Positions 1 to 8,650 of a stretch of 64,000 nt of DNA are shown one piece after another. Under the pieces are notes generated by a model. It was not told the DNA's origin. It did no database searches and worked only from the letters and a program-made list of their open reading frames with translations. Location: contig DIZW01000116.1 in the NCBI GenBank assembly GCA_002428015.1, positions 10,022-74,021 on the forward strand. Direction: 5' to 3'. The position numbers were made by a program, and so were the translations under genes. Source of the stretch: Oxalobacteraceae bacterium UBA6018. Lineage in GTDB: Bacteria; Pseudomonadota; Gammaproteobacteria; Burkholderiales; Burkholderiaceae_D. Position 1 is the first letter of the stretch; each line of letters starts with the position of its first letter.

Positions 1-2
1 CG

Positions 3-407
3 GCCGGCTACATCATCAAGCCGTTCCAGGCCGAGCAGGTGCGCAGCCATCTGGGTTCGCTGGCCTGCGCTCCGGACGCCGAAACCCCGCGCCAGACCAT
101 GCAGCGCCTGGGTATCGGCGGCGAGCGCCTGCTGGCCTACCTGGGCGGGTTCGGGGGCCAGGTCACGGCCGCCGCGGCCGAGCTGCCGGCGCTGCTGGCC
201 GGGACCGGCCGCCAGGCCACCTTGGCGCGCATCGAGCGCCTGCAGGCCGGCTGCCAGACGCTGGGCCTGAACCGCCCCGCGGCCGCCCTGCGCGCGCTGG
301 GCGCGGGCGCGTTCGACGCCGAGGCGCTGGGCGCGGTGCTGGCCGACACCGCCGCGGCCGTGGCGCGCCAGACCGATAGCGCGCGGCGCGAGTGCGAACA
401 GGCGTGA
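3..407 (+). CDS. response regulator, C-terminal part (partial at window edge)
   Basis: The reading frame is open at the left edge, so only the last 134 residues are seen. They begin AGYIIKPF, the beta5 segment of a CheY-like receiver domain with its conserved Lys-Pro, so this is the end of a phosphoryl-accepting receiver. About 110 residues follow and resemble a histidine phosphotransfer (Hpt) helical bundle: an acidic/hydrophobic helix, then RIERLQAGCQTLG where an Hpt domain usually has HxLKGxxxxLG. The phospho-accepting His position reads Glu, so the Hpt-like part looks degenerate. The receiver call is firm for so short a piece; the Hpt call is an inference. The full protein may be a hybrid kinase or a stand-alone regulator. 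Confidence 0.6.
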   Translation, partial: AGYIIKPFQAEQVRSHLGSLACAPDAETPRQTMQRLGIGGERLLAYLGGFGGQVTAAAAELPALLAGTGRQATLARIERLQAGCQTLGLNRPAAALRALGAGAFDAEALGAVLADTAAAVARQTDSARRECEQA

Positions 408-423
408 GCGGCGCCGATGGCGC

Positions 424-452
424 TTGATGTTGCGGTAGTTTAGGTCTAAAGT
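424..452 (+). promoter_or_regulatory. candidate promoter with overlapping palindromic operator for the aromatic-CoA operon
   Basis: TTGATG (424-429), a 17-nt spacer and TAAAGT (447-452) form a plausible sigma-70 promoter 42 nt upstream of the CoA-ligase start. A perfect palindrome, TTTAG-GT-CTAAA (439-450), overlaps the -10 hexamer, the position expected for a repressor site. The operon encodes its own MarR-family protein, which makes autoregulation by inducer release a reasonable inference. Both hexamers match consensus at only four of six positions. Confidence 0.4.
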
Positions 453-493
453 ATCCGTCCGCTTCACGACCGATGCCTTTTTGGGGGGCGACC

Positions 494-2137
494 ATGACAC
501 GCTTGAACGCAGCAGCACTGGGCCCATCCGCCTACGAGGACGGTTTCGCGCGCGAGCACCTGCCCGCGCCGGCCCTGTGGCCCGAATTGCGCTTCGACCT
601 GCCCGAACTGGCCTATCCCGAACAGCTCAACTGCGCCGCCGCGCTGCTCGACGCGGCCGTCGCGGCCGGGCGCGGCGAGCGCGTCGCCATCTACGCCGAG
701 GGTGTGCGCTGGACCTACGCCGAACTGCAGCGCCGGGTGGACCGCATCGCCCACGTGGTGCGCGACGACCTGGGCCTGCGCAGCGGCCAGCGCGTGCTGG
801 TGCGCGGCGCCAACAACCCGATGATGGCCGCCTGCATCCTGGCCGTGTTCAAGGCCGGCTGCATCGCCGTGCCGACCATGCCGCTGCTGCGCGCGCGCGA
901 GCTGACCGTGATCGTCGACAAGGCCCAGGTCGACGCCATCCTGTGCTCGCTCAACCTGCGCGGCGAGGTCGACGCCATCGGCACGCCGCCGCGCCACGTG
1001 GTGTGGTTCAACGCCGCCGGCGCGCCCGGCACGCTGGAGTACCTGATGGCGCGCCACGCGGCGCCGTTCGCGGCCGCGCCCAGCGCCGCCGACGACGTCT
1101 GCCTGATCAGCTTCACCTCGGGCACCACCGGCGTGCCCAAGGGGACCATGCATTTTCACCGCGACATCCTGGCCATCTGCGACTGCTTTCCGCGCTCCGT
1201 GCTCCAGGTGGGCGCCGACGACATCTTCATCGGCACGCCGCCGCTGGCCTTCACCTTCGGGCTGGGCGGGCTGCTGCTGTTCCCGCTGCGCTACGGCGCG
1301 GCCGCCGTGCTGCTCGAAAAGCTCACCCCCGAGACGCTGCTGGCGGCCATCGCCAGCTACCGCGCCACCGTGTGCTTCACCGCGCCCACCTGCTACCGCC
1401 AGATGGCGCCGCTGGCGCCCGCCCACGACCTGCGCAGCCTGACGCGCAGCGTGTCGGCCGGCGAAACGCTGCCGCTGGCCACGCGCGAGGCCTGGCGCGC
1501 GGCCACGGGCCTGGCCATGATCGACGGGATCGGCGCCACCGAGCTGCTGCACATCTTCATCTCGGCCGCGGGCGAGGCGATCCGCCCCGGCGCGACCGGC
1601 AAGCCCGTGCCCGGCTACCAGGCCTGCATCCTCGGCGCCGACGGCAATCCGGTGGGCCCCGGCGTGACCGGGCGCCTGGCCGTGAAAGGCCCGACCGGCT
1701 GCCGCTACCTGGCCGACGAGCGCCAGAAGGAGTATGTGGTCAACGGCTGGAACCTGACCGGCGACGCCTACGAGATGGACGCCGACGGCTATTTCTACTA
1801 CCGCTCGCGGGCCGACGACATGATCGTCTCGTCCGGCTACAACATCGCCGGCGCCGAGGTCGAGGACGCGCTGCTGCGCCATCCCCAGGTGGCCGAATGC
1901 GGGGTGGTGGGACGCCACGACGACGAGCGCGGCCAGGTGGTCGAGGCGCACGTGGTGCTCAAGGACCGCGCGCTGGCCGGCGCGGCGCTGGCGCGCGAGC
2001 TGCAGGACTTCGTCAAGGTCCAGATCGCGCCCTACAAATATCCGCGCGTGGTCCACTTCGTCGAGCGCCTGCCGCGCACCGAAACGGGAAAACTGCAGCG
2101 CTTCTTGCTGCGCCAGATTTCAGAAGGACAGGCATGA
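494..2137 (+). CDS. aryl-CoA ligase, benzoate/2-aminobenzoate-CoA ligase family
   Basis: AMP-forming ligase of 547 residues that should activate an aromatic carboxylate to its CoA thioester using ATP. The adenylate-forming signature SFTSGTTGVPKG lies near residues 206-217, the ATP-binding TGD near 422, and the C-terminal catalytic Lys sits in ETGKLQRF near the end. Length and architecture fit the benzoate-CoA ligase family. The ATG at 494 was chosen over an in-frame ATG at 473 because a GGGGGG ribosome-binding site lies about 5 nt upstream. It overlaps the next gene by ATGA. The downstream FMO/OYE fusion and RidA gene suggest 2-aminobenzoate (anthranilate) as substrate; salicylate or benzoate are alternatives that sequence alone cannot exclude. 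Confidence 0.85.
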   Translation: MTRLNAAALGPSAYEDGFAREHLPAPALWPELRFDLPELAYPEQLNCAAALLDAAVAAGRGERVAIYAEGVRWTYAELQRRVDRIAHVVRDDLGLRSGQRVLVRGANNPMMAACILAVFKAGCIAVPTMPLLRARELTVIVDKAQVDAILCSLNLRGEVDAIGTPPRHVVWFNAAGAPGTLEYLMARHAAPFAAAPSAADDVCLISFTSGTTGVPKGTMHFHRDILAICDCFPRSVLQVGADDIFIGTPPLAFTFGLGGLLLFPLRYGAAAVLLEKLTPETLLAAIASYRATVCFTAPTCYRQMAPLAPAHDLRSLTRSVSAGETLPLATREAWRAATGLAMIDGIGATELLHIFISAAGEAIRPGATGKPVPGYQACILGADGNPVGPGVTGRLAVKGPTGCRYLADERQKEYVVNGWNLTGDAYEMDADGYFYYRSRADDMIVSSGYNIAGAEVEDALLRHPQVAECGVVGRHDDERGQVVEAHVVLKDRALAGAALARELQDFVKVQIAPYKYPRVVHFVERLPRTETGKLQRFLLRQISEGQA

Positions 2138-4452
2138 ACATCGTGTGCATCGGCGGCGGCCCCGCCGGCCTGTATTTCGCCCTCCTGATGAAGCGCCAGA
2201 ACAGCGCCCACCGCGTTACCGTGATCGAACGCAACCGGCCCGGCGACACCTTCGGCTGGGGCGTGGTGTTCTCCGACCAGACCCTGGCCAACCTGGCCGA
2301 GGCGGACGCGCCGAGCGCGCAGGCGATGCTCGAATCGTTCAACCACTGGGACAAGATCGACATCGTCTTCAAGGGCGAGACGATCAGCTCCGGCGGCCAC
2401 GGTTTTTGCGGCATGGGCCGCCAGCGCCTGCTCAACATCCTGCACCAGCGCTGCGAGGAGCTGGGCGTGCGGCTGGTGTTCGAGACCGAGGTGGCCGACG
2501 ACGCGGCCATCGCGGCCCAGTACGGCGCCGACCTGGTGATCGCCGCCGACGGCCTGAACAGCCGCATCCGCCAGCGCTACGCCGCCACCTACCGGCCCCA
2601 GATCGAGCTGCGCCGCTGCCGCTTCGTGTGGCTGGGCACGCGCAAGAAGTTCGACGCCTTCACCTTCGCCTTCCAGCACACCGAGCATGGCTGGTTCCAG
2701 GCCCACATCTACCAGTACGACGGCGAGACCTCGACCTTCATCGTGGAGACGCCGGAGGAGGTATGGCGCAGCGCCGGCCTGGACCGCATGAGCCAGGAGG
2801 AGAGCGTGGCCTTCTGCGAGCGCGTGTTCGCCGCCCAGCTGGACGGGCACGCCCTGCTGGCCAACGCGCCGCACCTGCACGGCGCGGCCATGTGGCTGAC
2901 CTTCCCGCGCGTGGTGTGCGACGAATGGGTGCACTGGAACGGCGCGCTGCCGGTGGTGCTGATGGGCGACGCGGCCCACACCGCGCACTATTCGATCGGC
3001 TCGGGCACCAAGCTGGCGCTGGAAGACGCCATCGAGCTGGCGCGCTGCTTCCGTGCCACGCGCGACGTCAAGGTGGCGCTCGCGGCCTACCAGCAGGCGC
3101 GCGCGGTGGAGGTGGCCAAGCTTCAGAGCGCGGCGCGCAATTCGATGGAATGGTTCGAGAATGTGGAGCGCTACACGGCCATGGAAGCGCCGCAGTTCGC
3201 CTACGCGATGCTCACCCGCAGCCAGCGCATCTCGCACGAGAACCTGCGCCTGCGCGACCCGGCCTACGTGGCCCGCTTCGAGGACTGGCTGGCGCGGCGC
3301 GCCTGCGTCCAGGCCGGGGTCGAGTTCCACCACGGCGCGCGCGTGCTGCCCATGCTCACCCCCTTGCGGGTGCGCGCCATCACGCTCAAGAACCGCATCG
3401 TGGTCTCGCCGATGGCGCAGTATTCGGCGTGCGAGGGCACCGTGGGCGACTACCACCTGGTGCACCTGGGCGCGCGCGCCCTCGGCGGCGCCGGCCTGGT
3501 GTTCGCCGAAATGACCTGCGTGTCGGCCGACGCGCGCATTACGCCGGCCTGCGCGGGCATGTACGCGCCCGCGCACACGGCCGCGTGGAAGCGCGTCGTC
3601 GACTTCGTGCACGCCGGCAGCGACGCCAGGATCGCCCTTCAACTGGGGCACGCGGGCCCGAAAGGCTCGACCCGGCCAATGTGGGACGGGATCGACCAGC
3701 CGCTCGCCAGCGGCAACTGGCCGCTGCTGGCCGCCTCGGAACAGCAATACCTGGAAGGGGTGTCCCAGCGCGCCCGCGCCGCCACCCTGGAGGACATGGA
3801 GCGCATCGAGGCGGACTTCGTGCGCGCCACCGTGGCCGCCGCCGAAGCCGGCTTCGACTGGCTCGAGCTGCACTGCGCCCACGGCTACCTGCTGTCCTCG
3901 TTCATCTCGCCGCTGACCAACCGGCGCCGCGACGACTACGGCGGCAGCCTGGAGAACCGCTGCCGCTTCCCGCTGCGGGTGCTGCGCGCCATGCGCGCCG
4001 CCTGGCCCCAGGAGCGCCCGATCAGCGTGCGCATCTCGGCCCACGACTGGGTCGAAGGCGGCACCACGCCCGACGACGCGGTGCGCATCGCGCGCCTGTT
4101 CAAGGAGGCCGGGGCCGACATGATCGACTGCTCCTCGGGCCAGGTCAGCAAGCGCGAGCGGCCCGTGTACGGACGCATGTACCAGACCCCGTTCGCCGAC
4201 CGCGTGCGCAACGAGGCGCAGATCGCCACGATCGCGGTCGGCGCGATCTTCGAGGCCGACCACGCCAACGGCATCATCGCCGCCGGCCGCGCCGACCTGT
4301 GCGCGGTGGGGCGCCCGCACCTGGCCAACCCGGCCTGGACCTTGTGCGAAGCGGCGCGTATCGGTTACAGTGCGATCGCCTGGCCGCGCCAGTACCAGGC
4401 GGCCAAGCAGCAGCTTGAACGCAACCTGGAACGCCAGGCGCGGGAGGGCTGA
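2134..4452 (+). CDS. bifunctional aryl-CoA monooxygenase/reductase (2-aminobenzoyl-CoA or salicylyl-CoA type)
   Basis: A 772-residue two-domain flavoenzyme. Residues 1 to about 390 are a group-A flavin monooxygenase: an N-terminal Rossmann motif GGGPAG and the FAD-binding GDAAH near residue 278. From about residue 405 an old-yellow-enzyme domain begins (LTPLRV..KNRIVVSPM), with LQLGHAGPKGS and a C-terminal CAVGRPHLANP flavin-binding segment. In the 2-aminobenzoyl-CoA monooxygenase/reductase of Azoarcus evansii the first domain hydroxylates the CoA-bound ring and the second reduces it, giving a non-aromatic alicyclic CoA ester. Genome annotation often calls this family salicylyl-CoA 5-hydroxylase. 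The start overlaps the ligase stop (ATGA), and the stop overlaps the MarR gene start. Confidence 0.85.
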   Translation: MNIVCIGGGPAGLYFALLMKRQNSAHRVTVIERNRPGDTFGWGVVFSDQTLANLAEADAPSAQAMLESFNHWDKIDIVFKGETISSGGHGFCGMGRQRLLNILHQRCEELGVRLVFETEVADDAAIAAQYGADLVIAADGLNSRIRQRYAATYRPQIELRRCRFVWLGTRKKFDAFTFAFQHTEHGWFQAHIYQYDGETSTFIVETPEEVWRSAGLDRMSQEESVAFCERVFAAQLDGHALLANAPHLHGAAMWLTFPRVVCDEWVHWNGALPVVLMGDAAHTAHYSIGSGTKLALEDAIELARCFRATRDVKVALAAYQQARAVEVAKLQSAARNSMEWFENVERYTAMEAPQFAYAMLTRSQRISHENLRLRDPAYVARFEDWLARRACVQAGVEFHHGARVLPMLTPLRVRAITLKNRIVVSPMAQYSACEGTVGDYHLVHLGARALGGAGLVFAEMTCVSADARITPACAGMYAPAHTAAWKRVVDFVHAGSDARIALQLGHAGPKGSTRPMWDGIDQPLASGNWPLLAASEQQYLEGVSQRARAATLEDMERIEADFVRATVAAAEAGFDWLELHCAHGYLLSSFISPLTNRRRDDYGGSLENRCRFPLRVLRAMRAAWPQERPISVRISAHDWVEGGTTPDDAVRIARLFKEAGADMIDCSSGQVSKRERPVYGRMYQTPFADRVRNEAQIATIAVGAIFEADHANGIIAAGRADLCAVGRPHLANPAWTLCEAARIGYSAIAWPRQYQAAKQQLERNLERQAREG

Positions 4453-4940
4453 TGGAAGCGCCGCCCGACCTGGCCAGCCGCCTCACCGGGGAACATCACC
4501 AGTCGCTCCAGCTGTGGCTGGGCATGCTCTCGTGTACAGTGCGCATCGAGAACGAGTTGCGGACCCGCCTGCGCGCCGCCTTCGACATCACGCTGCCGCG
4601 CTTCGACCTGATGGCCCAGCTCGAGCGCCATCCGGAAGGGATGCGCATGGGCGAGCTGTCGCGCCGGCTGATGGTCACCGGCGGCAACATCACCGGCATC
4701 ACCGACCAGCTCGAGCGCGAGGAGTTGGTCACGCGCGTGCCCGACCGCCACGACCGGCGCGTGTACACCGTCTCGCTGACCGAGCGCGGGCGGCGCGACT
4801 TCGCCAAGATGGCGGCGCTGCACGAGGCCTGGGTGGCCGAGCTGCTCAAGGACGTCGCGCCCGAGGACAAGGAGCGGCTGATCGGGCTGCTGGCGTCCAT
4901 GAAGCAGCAACTGAACACGCAGGACCCCAAGAACCAATAA
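4452..4940 (+). CDS. MarR-family transcriptional regulator
   Basis: A 162-residue winged-helix protein. The recognition-helix region reads MGELSRRLMVTGGNITGITDQLE, followed by the wing, VTRVPDRHDRRVYTVSLTERG, whose DRRVYTVSLT segment is diagnostic for MarR proteins. It sits inside the catabolic operon between the monooxygenase and the hydratase, so it probably represses the operon and is released by an aryl-CoA or free acid. The start codon shares bases with the preceding stop (TGATG). The palindrome at 439-450 is the best candidate target. Confidence 0.9.
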   Translation: MEAPPDLASRLTGEHHQSLQLWLGMLSCTVRIENELRTRLRAAFDITLPRFDLMAQLERHPEGMRMGELSRRLMVTGGNITGITDQLEREELVTRVPDRHDRRVYTVSLTERGRRDFAKMAALHEAWVAELLKDVAPEDKERLIGLLASMKQQLNTQDPKNQ

Positions 4941-4948
4941 GGATCGTT

Positions 4949-5803
4949 ATGCGTCACCTACCAGGCCAGGCCCACCAGTTGCCGGGCAAGCGCGCCGCGC
5001 TGGCCGGCTACCAGGCCAGCTACTTCCGCTTCGATGCGGATAGCGGCGTCGCCACCATCACCCTGAACCGCCCCGAGCGCAAGAATCCGCTGACCTTCGA
5101 CTCCTACGCCGAGCTGCGCGACCTGTTCCGCGCCCTGGCCCAGGCCGACGACATCAAAGCGGTGGTCATCGCCGGCGAAGGGGAGAACTTCTGCTCCGGC
5201 GGCGACGTGCACGACATCATCGGCCCCCTGACCCGGCTCGACATGCCCGGCCTGCTGGCCTTCACGCGCATGACGGGCGACCTGGTCAAGGCGATGCGCG
5301 CCTGCCCGCAGCCCGTGATCAGCGCCATCGACGGCATCTGCGCCGGCGCCGGCGCGATGCTGGCGCTGGCGTCCGACCTGCGCATCGGCACCGCGCGCAG
5401 CAAGACCGCCTTCCTGTTCACCCGGGTCGGCCTGGCCGGCTGCGACATGGGCGCATGCGCGCTGCTGCCGCGCGTGATCGGGCAGGGCCGCGCGGCCGAG
5501 CTGCTCTACACCGGGCGCTCCATGTCCGGCGCCGAGGCCGAACGCTGGGGCTTCTTCAACAGCCTGGCCGAGCCGGACCAGGTGCTGGCCACGGCCCAGG
5601 CGCAGGCACGCGCGCTGGCCGACGGCCCCACCTTCGCGCACGCGATGACCAAGACCATGCTGCAGCAGGAATGGAACATGGGCGTGGACGAGGCCATCGA
5701 AGCGGAGGCCCAGGCCCAGGCGATCTGCATGGCCACCAACGACTTCCACCGCGCCTACCACGCCTTCGTCGCCAGGCAGGCGCCGCATTTCGAGGGCGAC
5801 TGA
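4949..5803 (+). CDS. enoyl-CoA hydratase/isomerase (crotonase) family protein
   Basis: A 284-residue crotonase-fold protein. The two oxyanion-hole segments are visible: GEGENFCSGGDV around residue 75-86 and AIDGICAGAGAML around 125-137. The loop that usually carries the second catalytic acid reads VGLAGCDMGACALLPR, with Asp-Met-Gly in place of the common Pro-Glu-Gly, so hydratase, hydrolase and isomerase activities all remain possible. In this operon it should act on the alicyclic CoA ester made by the monooxygenase/reductase, in ring opening or beta-oxidation-like steps. The ATG at 4949 follows an AAGGA motif 4 nt upstream; upstream in-frame sequence overlaps the MarR gene and is not coding. 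Confidence 0.85.
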   Translation: MRHLPGQAHQLPGKRAALAGYQASYFRFDADSGVATITLNRPERKNPLTFDSYAELRDLFRALAQADDIKAVVIAGEGENFCSGGDVHDIIGPLTRLDMPGLLAFTRMTGDLVKAMRACPQPVISAIDGICAGAGAMLALASDLRIGTARSKTAFLFTRVGLAGCDMGACALLPRVIGQGRAAELLYTGRSMSGAEAERWGFFNSLAEPDQVLATAQAQARALADGPTFAHAMTKTMLQQEWNMGVDEAIEAEAQAQAICMATNDFHRAYHAFVARQAPHFEGD

Positions 5804-5804
5804 G

Positions 5805-6998
5805 ATGGCCGATAAATCCTATCTGCGCTGGCCCTTTTTCAGCGCCGGCCACGCGCAGCTGGAAGACGCGCTCGACGCCTGGGCCAAGGCGCACCTGGGC
5901 CGGGCCCACGGCAAGGATGTCGACGCCACCTGCCGCGCGCTGGTACGCATGCTGGGCGAGGGCGGCTGGCTCGAGCACGCCGTGGGCGGCCCAGAGCGCG
6001 CCATCGACACCCGCGCCATCTGCCTGATCCGCGAAACCTTGGCGCGCCACGAGGGCCTGGCCGATTTCGCGTTCGCCATGCAGGGCCTGGGCTCGGGCGC
6101 GATTTCGCTGTTCGGCAGCGAGGCGCAGCGCGCGCGCTACCTGCCTGCCGTGGCGCGCGGCGAGGCGATCGCCGCGTTCGCGCTGTCCGAGCCGCAGGCC
6201 GGCTCCGACGTGGCGGCCATGCAGTGCGCGGCGCGCCTGGACGACGAGGGCGGCTACGTCATCGACGGCGACAAGATGTGGATCTCGAACGGCGGCATCG
6301 CCGACTTCTACGTGGTGTTCGCGCGCACCGGCGAGGGCGACGTGCCGGAGGCGCAGCGGCGCGGATCGCGCGGCATCAGCGCCTTCATCGTCGCGGCCGA
6401 CAACCCGGGCCTGGCGATCGCCGAGCGCATCGACGTGATCGCCCCGCACCCGCTGGCGCGGCTGGCGTTTCGCGGCTGCCGGGTCGGCCCCGAGGCCCTG
6501 ATCGGCGCGCCGGGCCAGGGCTTCAAGATCGCGATGGCGACCCTGGACGTGTTCCGCACCTCGGTCGGCGCCGCCGCGCTGGGCTTCGCGCGGCGCGCCT
6601 TCGACGAAGCCATCACGCACGCCCAGGCCCGCACCATGTTCGGCCAGACCCTGGCCGGCTTCCAGCTGACCCAGGCCAAGCTGGCCGAGATGGCGACCGG
6701 CATCGACGCCGCCGCGCTCCTGATCTATCGCGCCGCCTGGCAGCGCGACCAGGGCGAGACGGTGACGAAGGAGGCGGCCATGGCCAAGATGAGCGCGACC
6801 GAAACGGCGCAGAAGGTGATCGACGCGGCGGTGCAGATGTTCGGCGCGCTCGGGGTGGTCAGCGAGCATCCGGTCGAGCGGCTGTACCGCGAGATCCGCG
6901 CGCTGCGCATCTACGAAGGCGCCACCGAGGTGCAGCAGTTGATCATCGCGCGCGAGCTGCTGCGCGTGGGCGCGCCGGCGCCGGCGCAGGGCGGCTGA
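5805..6998 (+). CDS. acyl-CoA dehydrogenase family protein
   Basis: A 397-residue FAD enzyme with the usual ACAD layout: N-terminal helices, the mid-domain FALSEPQAGSDVAAM signature near residues 124-138 with DGDKMWISNG following, and the C-terminal helical domain. The segment RIYEGATEVQ near the C-terminus carries the Glu that is catalytic base in medium-chain type enzymes. It follows the hydratase by one base and probably oxidises a CoA intermediate of the aromatic pathway, passing electrons to electron-transfer flavoprotein. Substrate specificity cannot be read from sequence. Confidence 0.88.
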   Translation: MADKSYLRWPFFSAGHAQLEDALDAWAKAHLGRAHGKDVDATCRALVRMLGEGGWLEHAVGGPERAIDTRAICLIRETLARHEGLADFAFAMQGLGSGAISLFGSEAQRARYLPAVARGEAIAAFALSEPQAGSDVAAMQCAARLDDEGGYVIDGDKMWISNGGIADFYVVFARTGEGDVPEAQRRGSRGISAFIVAADNPGLAIAERIDVIAPHPLARLAFRGCRVGPEALIGAPGQGFKIAMATLDVFRTSVGAAALGFARRAFDEAITHAQARTMFGQTLAGFQLTQAKLAEMATGIDAAALLIYRAAWQRDQGETVTKEAAMAKMSATETAQKVIDAAVQMFGALGVVSEHPVERLYREIRALRIYEGATEVQQLIIARELLRVGAPAPAQGG

Positions 6999-7388
6999 AT
7001 GGATTTCCTCCAACCTCCGGGCTGGGCGCGGCCGCGCGGCTACGCCAACGGGGTGGCGGCCAGCGGGCGCACCGTGTGCGTGAGCGGCATGGTCGGCTGG
7101 GACGCGCAGGGCAGGTTCCAGACCGACGACTTCGCCGGCCAGGTGCGCCAGGCCCTGCACAACATCGTGGCCGTGCTGGCCGAGGCCGGCGCGGGCCCGC
7201 AGCACATCGTGCGCATGACCTGGTATGTGCTCGACAAGCGCGAATACCTGGACGCCCAGCAGGCGGTGGGCCTGGCCTACCGCGACGTGATCGGACGCCA
7301 TTTCCCGGCCATGAGCGCGGTGCAGGTGGCCGGCTTGATGGAGGAACGCGCGCGGGTCGAGATCGAGGCGACCGCGATCGTTCCGTGA
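6999..7388 (+). CDS. RidA/YjgF family protein, probable enamine/imine deaminase
   Basis: A 129-residue RidA-fold protein: the GRTVCVSGMVGWD strand, QVRQALHNIVAVLAEAGAGPQHIVRMTWYV helix, and a C-terminal RARVEIEATAIVP strand that contains the Arg of the family (Arg105 in E. coli RidA). It starts immediately after the dehydrogenase stop and closes the operon. RidA proteins hydrolyse reactive enamines and imines to ketones plus ammonium, which is the chemistry needed to remove nitrogen from an intermediate of 2-aminobenzoyl-CoA degradation. That assignment is an inference from context. Confidence 0.85.
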   Translation: MDFLQPPGWARPRGYANGVAASGRTVCVSGMVGWDAQGRFQTDDFAGQVRQALHNIVAVLAEAGAGPQHIVRMTWYVLDKREYLDAQQAVGLAYRDVIGRHFPAMSAVQVAGLMEERARVEIEATAIVP

Positions 7389-7499
7389 TGCACGGTGGAC
7401 GGGCACGCTCGCGTGTTGCGTCGCCGGAAGCTTAAATCGCGGAAACGTGCCCACCTCGTCGGCTGATTTTGTCCACAATGAGGGCAGGAGGGCAGTGCG

Positions 7500-8432
7500 A
7501 TGGATGCAGCGATTCGATTTCCGACCACACCGGGCGCGACCAAGGCGGTGCCGCTGGCGCTCGATAAACGCATGAGCGCGGAGCAGGCGTTTGAAGCCAT
7601 TGCGCGCAATTGCATTGCGCAAATTCACGCCAACGAGGCGGGCGTGGCCAGGTTCCACGACATCGAATGCCTGCACCAGATGCGGGTGGGGATCCGCCGG
7701 CTGCGCTCGGCCATGTCGATGTATCGCACGCTCATCACGGTGCCGATCGACATCGCCAACGACATCGACTGGCTGGTCTCGCAGCTGGGCCCGGCGCGCG
7801 ACTGGGACGTGCTGGCCGGCTCGACCCTGGCCAAGGTGGGCGCGGTGGTGGACCCGGCCCAGCTGGTGGCGCTCAACCTGGCCGTGCAGGACCGCACCCA
7901 CGCGCTGCACCAGGTGGCGGCCGCTGCCGTCACGTCCGACCGCTACGGCCGGCTGATGGGCGAGCTGAGCGGCTGGCTGGAGCGGCAGGGCTGGCGCGAG
8001 CACCAAGGCGCCAAGGCCCGGGCCGCGCTCAGCAAAAGCGTCTGCAAGTTCGCCGATGCGATCCTCCATGCCGATCAGCAGCGCCTGCTCAAGCGTGGAC
8101 GCAGGCTCAGGAACGCTCCCCCCGAGGCGCGCCACCGCGTGCGCATCGCCGCCAAGAAGACCCGCTACGCGGCCGAGTTCTTCGGCTCGCTTTATCCGGG
8201 CAAGCAGGTGCGCACTTACGTCAAGGCGCTGTCCTCGCTGCAAGATGAACTGGGCTGGCTGAACGACGCGGCGGTGGCGCAGGGCCTGCTGGAAGAAATG
8301 GCCCAGGGCGAGGTGGCGCTGCGCGAGCCCATCGGTTTCGCGCGCGGCTTCCTCGCCGCCAGTGCCCAGGACGGCGATGGACGGCTGCGCAAGGCGTGGA
8401 AGCGCTTTGCGCCGATGTCGGTACCGGGGTAG
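7500..8432 (+). CDS. CHAD domain-containing protein
   Basis: A 310-residue alpha-helical CHAD (conserved histidine alpha-helical domain) protein. Two hallmarks are visible: HQMRVGIRRLRSAM near residues 58-71 and HRVRIAAKKTRYAAEFF near 212-228, basic helices with conserved His/Arg/Lys that bind polyphosphate in characterised members. There is no CYTH triphosphatase domain upstream. A GGAGG lies about 8 nt before the ATG. It has its own 110-bp upstream region and is probably not part of the catabolic operon. Confidence 0.85.
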   Translation: MDAAIRFPTTPGATKAVPLALDKRMSAEQAFEAIARNCIAQIHANEAGVARFHDIECLHQMRVGIRRLRSAMSMYRTLITVPIDIANDIDWLVSQLGPARDWDVLAGSTLAKVGAVVDPAQLVALNLAVQDRTHALHQVAAAAVTSDRYGRLMGELSGWLERQGWREHQGAKARAALSKSVCKFADAILHADQQRLLKRGRRLRNAPPEARHRVRIAAKKTRYAAEFFGSLYPGKQVRTYVKALSSLQDELGWLNDAAVAQGLLEEMAQGEVALREPIGFARGFLAASAQDGDGRLRKAWKRFAPMSVPG

Positions 8433-8501
8433 GGCGGTGGCCGGACCTGAGTCCTCTGCTTTTGCACAGGATGAATGCGGCGCACCGCACTCGTGCGTGC
8501 G

Positions 8502-8573
8502 CTACGGCGGCGACAGGGCCAGGAAGAGTCCTTCGGTCGTCGCCTCATCGGTAGAGAAGTGGTTGCGGTTCAT
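8502..8573 (-). CDS. possible 23-residue small protein
   Basis: On the minus strand an ATG at 8573 is preceded by CAGGAG with 6-nt spacing, a good ribosome-binding site, and opens a 23-codon frame (MNRNHFSTDEATTEGLFLAL then SPP, stop). The peptide matches no family I recognise. It may be a real small protein, a leader peptide or the truncated start of a lost gene. The only support is the start signal. Confidence 0.25.
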   Translation of the reverse strand: MNRNHFSTDEATTEGLFLALSPP

Positions 8574-8650
8574 GACGATCTCCTGATCCGCAAAGGCAAG
8601 CTCTCACAGGTAGTGGCGTGTAGATGAGCGTGCGGACCTCGTCAGGTCTG

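Noticed and set aside
5556..8243. Long antisense ORF (895 codons) on the minus strand
   Set aside because: It lies opposite well-supported plus-strand genes; in very GC-rich DNA antisense frames stay open. The translation is His/Ala/Gly/Arg-rich with no domain.
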